From: Cryptomeria japonica
Taxonomy: Eukaryota > Streptophyta > Pinopsida > Cupressales > Cupressaceae
Direction: 5' to 3'
DNA length: 64,000 nt
Assembly (NCBI RefSeq): GCF_030272615.1
Contig: NC_081405.1
Coordinates: 19,736,547 to 19,800,546, forward strand
Every line of letters begins with the position of its first letter. Position 1 is the stretch's first letter. The notes under the pieces were generated by a model. It worked only from the letters and a program-made list of their open reading frames with translations. It made no database searches and had not been told where the DNA came from. Position numbers and translations under genes: made by a program. This document shows, one piece after another, positions 1 to 10,130 of the stretch.

Positions 1-61
1 TATACTTGTGCCTCTATCTGTACTTGCCTCTGCCCCTGTCCCTGCACGTGTCTAGGACCCT

Positions 62-1390
62 ATGCTACTGGCACCTGTAGTGGCAATCCACTGCGACCCC
101 TCACCACTCGAGCTTGTCTCTCCTCCCCACCCTCTCTCCATGGAGCCACCCTCCTCTCTCCAACTACACCCCACCTCCTTTGTCGGCCTCTCCCCCCACC
201 ATCTCCATCATCATCTCCATCCCCACCACCATCTCCATCTAGAGGCTCCCTTGGGTCTGTCAGTCATGGAAAGGGATGCTCAACCCAATACACCGTATAC
301 TCTGCATCCATTCCTGCATCCTCAATCTTCGGCCACATATCCCATGGCATAGGCACCATCTCTACCAGCTGCATCATGACCTGATCATACAATAACAATG
401 GCCCAAAGTGTGCCTGATCCCTGATTGTTCGAGCATACATCTCGGAACCCCGTGGCATTCGTTGGATCCTGCCAAACTGCCTACATACCTTTTCAACCAG
501 CTGTCTCTCCAATACATAGGGTGTCCACCCAATCAGATATCTACTCTAGAAGGTATAGGGTAGATCCACTACGTCCTCCTCCCACTGCTTGCACTCACGA
601 TATGACCTCCATATCACAGTGTTGATCTCATCCAGGACTCGACGCCAATGCTTAAACCGGCCAATCCGTGGCTGTGATGTAATCATATCGTATAAATGAA
701 CAAGGCTGCATCCATGACCCCTGCCCCTGAAATGTATCAGTCGAGTAATCGGCAGATGCTCATATGCCCACACTTGCAACAATGTAACTCTGTAGCCCAA
801 TCCTATGGATCCATGATACACAAACTGATGCAACTCATAGTACAAGTGTGCCAGCACACATGGTCCCCAGGCATATCTGGTGTGTTGTGTAACTAGTGTC
901 TCCAAGGTGCTCCCCCAGCCCACAGCCAACCCCCGTGTCGCCCTGTCTGGACATAGGAACCCACTGATCACTCCTCCTAACACTGCTAGTAGTGCTAGTT
1001 CTGTCGCTATCATCGTGTCCCATGCCATGTGTCCAGCTCTCATCTCCAGTCCTGGATCTCGAAACACTCATCTCAGGGCCTCCCTATCTCCATCTCGATC
1101 ATAGGGTATCAACTCCACATAGATCGGTATCCTCAGAATCCTGTAAACATCCTCCAAGGTGACTATCATCTCACCCATCGACAAATGAAAAGTGCATGTC
1201 TCAGAATGCCATCTCTCAACAAGTGCAATCAGCAAACCCATGTTCGCCCAAAACTCAGGCACATACAGAATGTATCATAGATCCATACCCTCAATAGCAG
1301 CTTGGTCCTTGAATGTCAGCTCTGGTCGTAATCTCTGAGTCGATGGGAATCTCTCCCATGACTCCAACATAGGCAAATACTCTTACAGTC
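62..1390 (-). pseudogene. Plant mobile domain (PMD) protein, pseudogene
   Basis: One reading frame on the minus strand matches the plant mobile domain family (the MAIN/transposase-associated 'aminotransferase-like' PMD proteins). The recognisable N-terminal block is at about 1262-1100 (ALVERWHSETCTFHLSMGEM, then a leucine-rich 'TLEDVYRIL' stretch). A middle block follows at 900-700 (LAHLYYELHQF, 'LLQVWAYEHLP'). A C-terminal block lies at 545-430 (WTPYVLERQLVEKVCRQFG). In-frame stops at 1275-1277, 1068-1070, 546-548 and 264-266 break an otherwise collinear frame, with no frameshift needed. The tail (263-62) would be Gly/Asp- then Arg-rich low complexity. PMD proteins are known both as host genes and as retrotransposon passengers. 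Because a plus-strand 3' LTR lies at 3540, this may be an antisense accessory ORF of that element; that is inference. Confidence 0.8.
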
Positions 1391-1417
1391 AAGAAAATCA
1401 ATCATGTCAGTCAAAGT

Positions 1418-1669
1418 GACACTCACTGTTCATCACAAAGTGTTGCTATCTATCCTAGTGACACTCACTGTTCATCATAAAGTGTTGCTTTTGCTCCTAG
1501 TGGTACTCCCTGTTCATCACAAAGTACTACGTGTCTTGCACTCCCTGTTCATCACAAAGTGCTACTCATATTTGCACTCCCTGTTCATCACAAAGTGTTG
1601 CTCCTATTGGTACTCCCTATTCATCACAAAGTACTATGTCTTGGTACTCCCTGTTCATCACAAAGTGCC
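1418..1669. repeat. Minisatellite, 7 units with a 23-bp core
   Basis: Seven direct copies of a core reading CACTCCCTGTTCATCACAAA followed by GTG, separated by 11-19 bp of variable sequence, so the period is about 34-42 bp. The first two units read CACTCACTG and the last four or five CACTCCCTG or close variants. The core starts with CACT and ends with AGTG. It directly follows the PMD pseudogene and is non-coding; an apparent ORF across it is only the repeat in translation. Confidence 0.9.
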
Positions 1670-1879
1670 TCGTTTAATCCTATCTTAGGGCCTCTGCTTG
1701 AGTGTATCCTCTTGAGTAGTTTCCTAATTGGCAACCTATGTTCTATCATAGAATTGTCAATCCTAGCCCTATCTGCTATCCTAGTCTTCCCTAGAGGACC
1801 TACTTGAGCGTATCCTCTCAGCAGCTTATCCAATCGACAATGTATGTTCATCACAAAATTGTTGATTTGACCTTGAAGA

Positions 1880-2112
1880 CATAAACGCGCCTTCATGACA
1901 TAAACGCGCTTACAGACTGCATAGACGCACCTGAAATACATAGATGCGCCTGTCCTGCACAGACGTGCCCACATTTCACAAATGCGCTTGAACAACGTAG
2001 AGGTGCTCGCATCTGACATAGATGCTTTTCCCAGCATAGACACGCCTGGCACAAACATAGACGTGCCTAGCCAACATAGACGCGCCTGGCACAAACACAG
2101 ACACGCCTACAC
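1880..2112. repeat. Minisatellite, about 12 units of 18-21 bp
   Basis: Degenerate tandem units begin CATAGACGCGCCT (variants CATAAACGCGCCT, CACAGACGTGCCC, CATAGACACGCCT), each followed by 6-8 variable bases. The period alternates mostly between 19 and 21 bp. The array sits between the first minisatellite and a solo LTR, in what is probably the 3' non-coding part of a gypsy element. Confidence 0.85.
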
Positions 2113-2313
2113 ATTTTTGACATTTTTTTGACATTATCCTAAAGCACATTTATTGCACTACCTAGCATGCATTTATGACAACAATTAATGTGACAAAGTA
2201 CAAGGAGGTTTTGTGGTACTCACCGACTCTCCTGCGTCTGCTGGCCTCTAAAATCGGCGAACGCGATCGAAACTATGCACCAATGCCATCACTGCTGACT
2301 GTTGACTACTCTC

Positions 2314-3208
2314 TGTAAGGAAGTTAAGTAGCGGAAACAACTTCCTACACTAACCTTGAGAGGAGGGTAATGCAAAACTTTTTCAGATCGTTACAACAGT
2401 TAAAGAAAAATAGAGATAGATATAATAGCATTCATACCACAACACAGTGATTTACGTGGGGAAAACCCTTTCGGGAGAAAAACCCCACCCTCCAAAAGCA
2501 GCTCAATATTTTATTCAGCAATCAAAAACAGATTACAACATACTTGCAGAGCAAGCTCTTTGCAGGAGTACCACTAATCAGAGATTCAGAGGCAACTCAA
2601 TAGCCATAAGACTCTTACACACAACCTCTATCTCACACACCTCATAAATAGGAGATACAATACAAGAAACCATCAAACGGTATTACAAAACCATGGGTTA
2701 AAACCACCCAATAAGGTGTAGCCGACCTTATCTCCCTTCTAGATGCCCTATGACATGTTAAAGCACACATCAACACGTGTCGCTCCCTTTTACAGCTCAT
2801 TTATGTATCCGATACAAATTATTTTTCCTATTTCAGGAGTACAAACTTCTGGAGGCCATAACTTGAGAACCGGGTGTCCGATTGACGAACCGTTTGAAGC
2901 ACCGGAAAGCTCGGGAAGTGCTCTATCACCTCGTAACTTGCTGCGCCGGTTATGGCCACTTTTCAGGGCTTTTCAGAGCCTCTAAATCCTCCAAAATTAA
3001 GTTTAAACATTTTATCGCACCCCTCCAAGACGAAAACTTTAATATCTTCAAAACTAGCTGTGACCTTACGACGCAATTTTATCGGAATGCTTATCTAGCC
3101 AACCAGAAGCTTCAGGGAGAGTTTCGCACCATTTCGTGCTCAAATGAAAACTTACTATAAATAGTAATCTCACATAAATGCAAGGTTGAGACACCATTTT
3201 TCCCAACA
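2314..3208 (-). mobile_element. Solo LTR, copia-type, minus orientation
   Basis: The segment begins TGTAAGG and ends CCCAACA, so read on the minus strand it is a TG...CA LTR. It is flanked by perfect 5-bp target duplications CTCTC at 2309-2313 and 3209-3213. Near 2451-2490 it carries, in reverse, the block typical of plant copia LTRs (GGGTTTTCCC... then CCACGTAAA). No internal retrotransposon sequence remains, so it is a solo LTR left by LTR-LTR recombination. Small ORFs inside are not genes. Confidence 0.85.
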
Positions 3209-3213
3209 CTCTC

Positions 3214-3539
3214 TACTATCTCTACACTCTGATCTCTTAGGTGTGTGGATGACAATGAGGATGTATTCCCCTCGTGGTCTATTTTATAGATTACCCTAGC
3301 CCTAACCCTCATTTCCCAAGTCAGTCTTCTTTATCCCGTGACTCTGTCACTCTATCCTATTCGGTCAGTCCATTCTAGCCTTTCTTTCTTATCGAGAGAT
3401 TGTCTGTGATCTTTTCAGACATTTTCATCCAATCTCTCAAGGGGGCATACCATTCCCATCTTGGGGCAACTTTGTATCAGTTCATATTATCTTCTTTGAA
3501 ACAACGCAACAAGCTGCATTGTCTCAAAGAGGGGCAAAA
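3214..3539 (+). other. Gypsy 3' untranslated region and polypurine tract
   Basis: Non-coding DNA just upstream of a plus-strand LTR. A polypurine tract (AAAGAGGGGCAAAA, 3526-3539) abuts the LTR's TGTAGACACC start, the normal arrangement at the 3' end of an LTR retrotransposon. Two further G-rich blocks (AAGGGGGCA near 3440 and TTGGGGCA near 3462) resemble the G-rich boxes of the Tat-like element at the right end of the window. Confidence 0.7.
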
Positions 3540-4327
3540 TGTAGACACCTAAAATTGTCCAGTCTAATTAAATAAATATCTTTATTTATTTAATTATCTT
3601 AAGCCTAATTCTTCTATTAATTAAATAAATCTTTATTTATTTAATTAATTCATTTATCCTCTTCTAGCCTTATTTCTCATTTAAATAAATACACTTATTT
3701 ATTTAAATTATCATTTTTCTAAATTAAATAAATATTTTATTTATTTAATTATCCCACTTCCTCTATTAATTAAATGAATCTTTATTTATTTAATTAATTA
3801 ATTAGCCTTTTCTACCCATGACACGTTATTCATCTCTTAATTCATACACTACCTACCCTTTCATTATTTTATTATTTTCTTTACCTACCCTTTAATCATA
3901 GCTGACCATTTATCTTTTACACCTCTCAATCTTATCCCTCCATTTCATATAGTGTCTTCTATATAAGGAGATGCTTCCTTCATTATCAAACCCTCACTAT
4001 GCATCCTGATTGATCAATTGACTACACTACGCTTTGCACTTTCATATGCGATCCTACTTGCAATCACATTTCCGTTCTTTGTTGAGCTCTTGTGCACATA
4101 AAATCTGAGAGCAAATATATCAAGCAAGATCAATGGAGATAGGAAGAATGGAGATCCAAACCCTATTGGACATGTGATGGTATAATCTTTGTGATTTCAT
4201 TTGATTTGCATTGTCTTAGGTAATCTTCATATGTTATGGTGGATCTTTGTTGTTGTTAGGCTAGGGTTTTTGTGGTTGAATTCATTTAGTCTTTCATCAT
4301 TGTTGTTATCCATTTTCACCGTATACA
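3540..4327 (+). mobile_element. LTR of Tat-like gypsy element (3' LTR)
   Basis: Starts TGTAGACACCTAAAATTGTCC and is about 788 bp. It is a diverged sister of the solo LTR at 4479-5210, which shows the same start, AT-hairpin series, TATA box and tail. The preceding polypurine tract makes it a 3' LTR. The right end (GTATACA) is placed by alignment to the solo LTR and is approximate. Copia RT sequence begins directly after it, so this gypsy element was inserted in the copia element; its 5' half is left of the window. Confidence 0.75.
3960..3967 (+). promoter_or_regulatory. TATA box of LTR
   Basis: TATATAAG, followed by GAGATGCTTCC. The same box occurs at the equivalent place (4881-4888) in the related solo LTR, which supports it as the LTR promoter. 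Confidence 0.6.
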
Positions 4328-4339
4328 TTTACTATATGA

Positions 4340-4478
4340 AATTGAGCCAAAGACAGTGGAATAACCTTGTAATGATCAGAACTGGATGAAGGCAATGAAA
4401 GAGGAACATGATCAGATTGATAAAAACCAGACATGGGAATTAGTCAACACACCGAAAGACAAGAATGTGATTGAAACT
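4340..4478 (+). pseudogene. copia reverse transcriptase, fragment 1
   Basis: Translates with one stop to the start of a copia RT domain, including WMKAMKEEHDQI and 'NQTWELV', and stops at the solo-LTR insertion point inside the conserved KNVI.TKWVF motif. The downstream flank (5211 on) resumes at TKWVF, so the insertion explains the break. Confidence 0.85.
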
Positions 4479-5210
4479 TGTAGACACCTAAAATTGTCCT
4501 ATTTAATTACATAAATATTTTTTATTTATTGAATTATTTTATCCTAACTCTTCTATTAGTTAAATAAATGTTTATTTATTTAATTAATTCATTTATCTTC
4601 TAGCCTTTTTCTCATTTAAATAAATATTTTTATTTATTTAAATTATCTTTTCCTGAAATTAAATATATATTTTTATTTATTTAATTGGTCTCACTTCCTC
4701 TATTAATTAATTAAATATTATTTTATTTAATTAATTCATTAGCTTTTTCCTCTATGACACATCATTCATCTCTTAATTTTCCCCTACCCACTCCCTTCAT
4801 TATACCTGCCCTTTAATCTTAGCCAGCCATTTATTTCTTTCACCTTTTAATCTTATCCCTCCATTTTCTAAAACATCTTCTATATAAGAGGATTCTTTCA
4901 TCATTATCAAATCTAATTAGTACTTTATGCAATCAAGCCTTTTTGCGATCAAGCGACTTCACAACCACAATCTGTTCTTTGTTGACCTCTTGTGCACATA
5001 CAAAATATGAGAGAAAATATAAAAAAAAAATCATTGGAGATAGGAAACAATGGAGACTGAAACTCTACTTGGTATGTGAATGGTATTATTTCTTTATTTA
5101 TTGAGATGCATGTTCTTAGGTATCTTCATTGGTGTATGGTGAATGTTTGGTTATAGAAATAGGGTTTATTTTGGTTTTACAATAGCTTATCATATTTTTG
5201 ACCATATTCA
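4479..5210 (+). mobile_element. Solo LTR, Tat-like gypsy, plus orientation
   Basis: TGTAGACACC...CATATTCA, 732 bp, with a perfect 5-bp target duplication AAACT at 4474-4478 and 5211-5215. Removing the LTR and one copy of the duplication rejoins the copia RT frame at its TKWVF motif. The LTR is the sister of 3540-4327, with the same AT-rich hairpins and a TATA box (TATATAAG) at 4881-4888. Confidence 0.93.
4881..4888 (+). promoter_or_regulatory. TATA box of solo LTR
   Basis: TATATAAG in CTTCTATATAAGAGGATTC, at the same relative place as in the sister LTR (3960). Confidence 0.55.
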
Positions 5211-5215
5211 AAACT

Positions 5216-5927
5216 AAATGGGTATTCTAGAACAAGCTTGATGAAGATGGAAAGGTTGTAAGGAATAAGGCAAGGTTGGTTTGTAAAGGATACACTTAGA
5301 TTGAAGGCATTGACTTTGATGAAGCTCATGCCCCAGTTGCAAGAATGGAGGCAATCTGGATGTTCCCATTGTTTACAACATTCAAGGACTTCAAAGTTTA
5401 TCAAATGGATATAAAATCAACATTCCTTAATGGATAATAGAAAGAAGAAGTTTACATTGAACAACCAAAAGGTTTCAAGTTGAGAGATAATCCAAACATT
5501 GTTTGCAGACTGAAAAAGGCTTTGTATGGACTGAAACAAGCTCCTAGAGATTAGTATGGGAGGTTAGACAAGTATCTAATTGATCAAGGATTTCAGAAAG
5601 GTTTAATGGATAGGTAATTTGTACTTCAAGATAAATTCAGATAAATTTCTAATTTTAGTAGTATATGTTGATGATATAATCTTTGGAGGAAATAAAGATA
5701 TGTGTAGAAGATTTGCTAATGAGATGCAGAAATAATCCGAAATGTCCTTGATTGGTGAGTTAGATTTATTTCTTGGATTGTAAGTTAATCAGAATGACAA
5801 AGGAATTTTCAGTCTAAGTATGTCAAAGAACTATTAAAAAAGTTTGGGTTGGAGAATTCCAAACCAGTATGTACACCTATGACTACCATATGCAAATTAA
5901 ATAAAGATGATAAATCACCTAAGGCAA
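5216..5927 (+). pseudogene. copia reverse transcriptase, fragment 2
   Basis: Continues RT from TKWVF through 'RLVCKGYT', 'MDIKSTFLN', '[11 protein letters not shown]' and '[10 protein letters not shown]' to the catalytic YVDDIIFGG box near 5670. There are several in-frame stops (for example after MDIKSTFLNG) and at least one frameshift. It stops at the left LTR of the nested gypsy element. Not functional. Confidence 0.85.
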
Positions 5928-7599
5928 TGTTGATACAAAAATGTGTACCCTTGTTGAACTCTCAAGTTCATCCACCTTGTGTCACATGGAAACAACCTCC
6001 AAGTGTGGGGCCTTGCGTTGTTGAGGTTGAATCTCCGAAGAAGTCCAACTTCCTTTCCAATCCAAATGCAGAGTGTTGGACCAACCCAACACTGATAAAA
6101 CTAATCTATTGATTCTAACAGAGAAAATGGAGAAATAAGGGATGCTTGAAAGGGGGGGTAAACGTTTGCACCAAGACTGAAATGTGATCTCTTTGCGTAT
6201 GACTACACAAAATACTAATAAAACTACCCCAGGTATGCAAAATATTCTACCTAATTCAGCTCCCTATAGATGAGTGAAGGTTGGAGTTATAAAGAATAGC
6301 AAGAGGAACAAAAATTGTTCTCAGGTGTCACCCAAAGAGGGGATCAACACAATCAATTATGAAAAAGGAGACAAGAAAGAGATGCACTCAAACAAAGAGG
6401 TAAGGTAAATACACACATTTGTTCAAACTGAACAAAGGCAAGAAGACTAACTTTATTAATGGAAAGCAAGGCAACATTTACAATTGTAGAAAAACATGAA
6501 TTCTACAAGAGAAAAGAAGAGATCCTTTTGAAAGATACAAAAATTGCCTTTATAGCTAAGGCATAACTCAGAATGAACTAAAGCTAGAAGTAGGGTTAGG
6601 TTTCAAAATAGAAAAGAGGAGAAGAATATCATATTGATTGATCTGATGGCCTATGGAAAGAAAGTTCTTAGAATGTCCTCAGCCTCTGGAAAAGCAAAAT
6701 CCCTGCAGAAAAGAGGAAATCTCTACAATTGAATGCACTGGGATGGTATCTGCAAGCACAAAAGTCCTCAATCTGTATTGAATGAACATGGGCGACATAA
6801 AAAAATAGCCTCAAGGTCCAATCTAGAGTAATGGTGGAGATCCCTCAGCCCTTTGAAAGTGGTTGAGATGGATTGGATTTAATTTGGTTATCCGATAGGG
6901 TTGAAAACTGATTTTTGACCCATTAAGTCGAAAACCACTACCGTACAGTTGTTTGAATTTCAATGATCACCTCTAGTTTAAATTTGGGCCACTAGATCCT
7001 CCCTATTGCATGTGGATGGATGACCAAGATTTCACCATGAAGGTTGGGTCCATCAACTAAACAACCACATCGCAGTATCACAGCCAAGGGTGGGACCCAG
7101 TTCCTGATTGCTGTGAAACAACGATAACACACTCTTCCTCTCAGCCTCATCACTTATCGCCCTGTCACGGGAAAGTGGAAATGTCACATTGTTCCCATTT
7201 AAAAGAAAAAAGTGATAGGAAAATCAATCAATAACAACTTACTTTCCTCTTGATAGCATCAGTTATCATGCAATCGCACAAAAGTGGAACAGTTGTAGCA
7301 GGGAACATAAGTGGAAAGTTCTCGACTGCGCAATAAGCAATAAAAAATAACTCTCGCTAGCCGGTTGTGGGTGAAAGGGATCGATCCTGTCGTGAAGAAG
7401 GGACCCTCCAACTAGTAGAAACTTAAGTGAGTTGATCGGTTGACCCAATCAACTCAAAAGTAGAACTTGGATCCTGAAAAGACTAATAGGGCAAAAGAAA
7501 CTCATGTCTTTTGTTACGAATATGGTGCGCATAACACGCAGGTTATGCGAAATATTTCCCAGGCTTGATGAAGTTAAATTGACACATAAATAGTTAACA
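5928..7599 (-). repeat. 3' LTR of nested gypsy element (left copy)
   Basis: Homologous to 12800-14245. It is about 226 bp longer, mainly because of an extra segment at about 5950-6163 after the first 22 bases. A TATA-like CCTTTATA (TATAAAGG on the minus strand) is at 6547-6554. The terminal inverted repeat is TGTTGA/TTAACA. Confidence 0.85.
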
Positions 7600-7949
7600 T
7601 TTTGGTGACCTAGAGGGGGCCCTAAGCCTGCTTAGGGCAAGACCAGATGTCTCTGTGTATATCCATTGGGCACGGGTCAAAAGGGGAAAACAAAAAAGAA
7701 ACTCCTCATTGTATCCTACAAAATGTTGAAATTCAGCCACTTTGGAAGAGATGACCTATGCACACACACTTCATGGAAAGCTACAAAACTAACTATAGAC
7801 ATTTGCAATATTTACAATGTCTGAAAGTCACCCTAAGCACATGCTTTGAGGTGTATAATATTGAATACAATAGGAAGGACTTCACTGTTTAGCCTAGCTA
7901 GATTGAAAGAATTAGCCTCCTTATAGCCTGCAATCACATAAGGGCCACT

Positions 7950-8975
7950 CTAAATGACATAAAATTTTGAGTGGCTACCTAGTTCTTCTTTGTCAACATC
8001 CCATTTTAGGACAACATATCCAACCTGAAAGGTCCTCAAAATGGCCTTGTTGTCAAAGTATCTCTTTACTTGTCCTTGATGGATATTTAAGGTTTGCTTG
8101 GCTCTTTCTATGATCTCTTCAAGCTCTATAAGTTCAACATACCTTACTGACATGGTATCATTTTCTAGGAGCTCCAACTGATGTGCTAGGACTAGAGATG
8201 GCAACTCAAGAGATAAGGGAAGCCTTGCTTCCCTTCCATATACTAGCATGAAAGGTGAGTTGCCTAAATCTATTTTGGGAGTGATTCTATCAACCCATAG
8301 AGTTGTTCCCAACTTAAGGTGCCATGACCTCTTATTGTCTGCAAGATTCCTCTTGATGATTCTAATGAGATATTTGTTGGAGGACTTAGCTAAGCCATTG
8401 CCTTGGGGATAATAATTTGATGATGTTTTCAAAAAAACATCATGTTGGACTGCCCATACACTGATCAAAGATCCCACAAAGGCCTTAGCATTGTCTGATA
8501 TAATTGTGGAAGGAGTTCCAAATCTAGTTGTAATCCCGTCAAGATATTGAACTACTGAATTTTCAGTTGCGTCCTTCAAAGCAACTGCCTTTCTCCACCT
8601 TGTGAAATAGTTTGTGGTGGCCAAAATCCAATTGTGGCCTGCACTTGACACCAGATTGATAGGGCCAATAAAATAGAGCCCCCACTGAGCAAAGGTTTGA
8701 TCAACAAACATAGGATGAAGGGGCAGAGATGCCAATCTTTGTTTGCTCACAAAAAGCACACACTCCTTGCACTATCTGATCCATTTTTAAGCATCACCAA
8801 ATAGAGAAGGCCAATAATAGCCTACTCTTATGATTTTCATGGTTGTGGTCCTTGCTAAGTGACCACCTGAGGGTCCATTATGAAATTCCTCTAGCAGTCT
8901 ATTGGTCTGATCACCTTGAATGCACCTTAATGGGACAACATTTAGATCCTTTTTGAATAAAATCCCATCCACCAA
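7950..8975 (-). pseudogene. gypsy integrase
   Basis: The zinc-binding region (8975-8787) contains HNGPSGGHLARTTTMKII and 'GYYWPSLF'. The core (8759-7950) includes 'WGLYFIGPIN' (the usual Asp of the D-F-I-G motif is Tyr here), 'ATTNYFTRWRKAV', 'ISDNAKAF' and 'PQGNGLAKSSNK' (the usual catalytic Glu of GQAE is Lys). So two of the three catalytic acidic positions look lost. It ends at about 7950 near 'FQVGYVVLKWD'. A stop separates the two parts. Confidence 0.85.
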
Positions 8976-8984
8976 AGTGTAGGG

Positions 8985-9510
8985 GATGGACTACCTGAGT
9001 ATCCATCCAAGAAAGAAAATCTTTTCGAGTCACTAACTTTGGCTAAAATTTGCTCCATGGAAGTAACAGGATAATGGTCCTTGAGGGAGGCTCTATTGAG
9101 GTCCCTAAAATCTTCACACAATCTAATTTCCCCATTCTTTTTCCTAATTGGAACAAGATTAGGTACCCAAGAAGAATGCTTGATTGGAAAAATAATAATA
9201 GATTCTATACACTTGGATAGCTCCTTTCTCATCAAAGGATCAATATTTGGGTTATAGGTCTTTGCTTTTGTCTAACTGGCATAGCATTAGGATCTAATTC
9301 TATGGTATGTTGAGCTAAGTTGGGATCAAACTCTTTTAGATCCTCATACGTAGAAGCAAAAATATCATTATACTCTTGACAAAGATTTACAAAAGTACCT
9401 TGATCAATTTGGGAACATACGTCTCCCAAGTTGAGAGCTCTTCCATTATATATAGGGACTGATTTGTAGTCTCCATTCTTTGAGGCTAGGTTCATTTCTC
9501 TCCCTTTCAT
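8985..9510 (-). pseudogene. gypsy reverse transcriptase, 5' part only
   Basis: Begins with the pre-RT linker ('EYNDIFASTYEDLKEFDP', 'MPVRQKQRP') and continues to the first RT motifs ('SSWVPNLVPIRKKNGEIRLC', 'DFRDLNRASLKDHYPV', 'FSFLDGYSG'). A frame break lies near 9235. Immediately after FLDGYSG the sequence joins the integrase N-terminus, so the RT palm with its YxDD box and the native RNase H are missing. This is an internal deletion. Confidence 0.85.
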
Positions 9511-10130
9511 CTAATCGCTAGTGTTGAAGATCCCTTCCAAGGTGATAAATCCCTTGGGAAGCTTGTTTGAGCTTAGATACATAATTTGATCTCCATATTG
9601 GTCCTGTAGCATGTCTTTCTTTTTATGTGAGAACTCTACCTCATCTTGTAGAAATCTCACAATCTGTTTATCAAAGTCAAAGACTTGCCAATTCATTTGG
9701 TTATCCAGTACTGCAGGTCTTACCATACATTTGATTTGTTTCTCTTTCTCTACTACAACATAAGATGGAATGTCATGTTGAGAACCAATTGTTGCTAGTC
9801 TATATTGAAGGCCTCAAATCCTTCAATCAGATCCCATGCTCTATGCTTGTAGGACTTGAGAAGGTTGTTCTTGGTGGTGCTATGAGCTCTAATCTGATTA
9901 AAAACCAACTTGTTGTCTCTATGCACCTCAAGGATTCGATCCCTCTCTTTTGTGCTGTTTGGAGACCTGAAATTAAAGATTCATACTCGGCTACATTATT
10001 AGTGCATCAGAAATGAAGTTTAAATGAAAAGTAATATTTCTCCCTTCTTGGAGAAATAAGAAGCACACTAGCCCCTACATCATTATTGTTCCTTGATCCA
10101 TCAAAGAACATATCCCACAATCCATGTATG
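9511..10130 (-). pseudogene. Archaeal-type RNase H and linker, upstream of RT
   Basis: The RNase H begins near 10117 (WDMFFDGSRNNND) and continues past a stop into a CTNNVAEYESLISGLQTA-like segment near 10005, the hallmark of the archaeal/plant-type RNase H found as a second RNase H in some plant gypsy elements. It is followed by a conserved linker (9726-9511) with NWQVFDFDKQIVRFL and 'KLPKGFITLEGIF'. The domain lies before RT on the coding strand, not after it as in the element at 55670-62935. Confidence 0.75.

Noticed and set aside
1418-1669. CRISPR-like repeat-spacer look of the minisatellite
   Set aside because: Gaps vary only from 11 to 19 bp, neighbouring gaps are related, there are no cas genes and the setting is a plant retrotransposon. 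It is a minisatellite.
2743-3160. Two overlapping plus-strand ORFs with protein-like sequence
   Set aside because: They lie inside a solo LTR defined by a perfect target duplication and are antisense to its transcription; LTR sequence explains them.
3290-3312. Telomere-like CCCTAGCCCTAACCCTC
   Set aside because: Only about three imperfect units inside non-coding retrotransposon DNA. Not a telomere repeat array.
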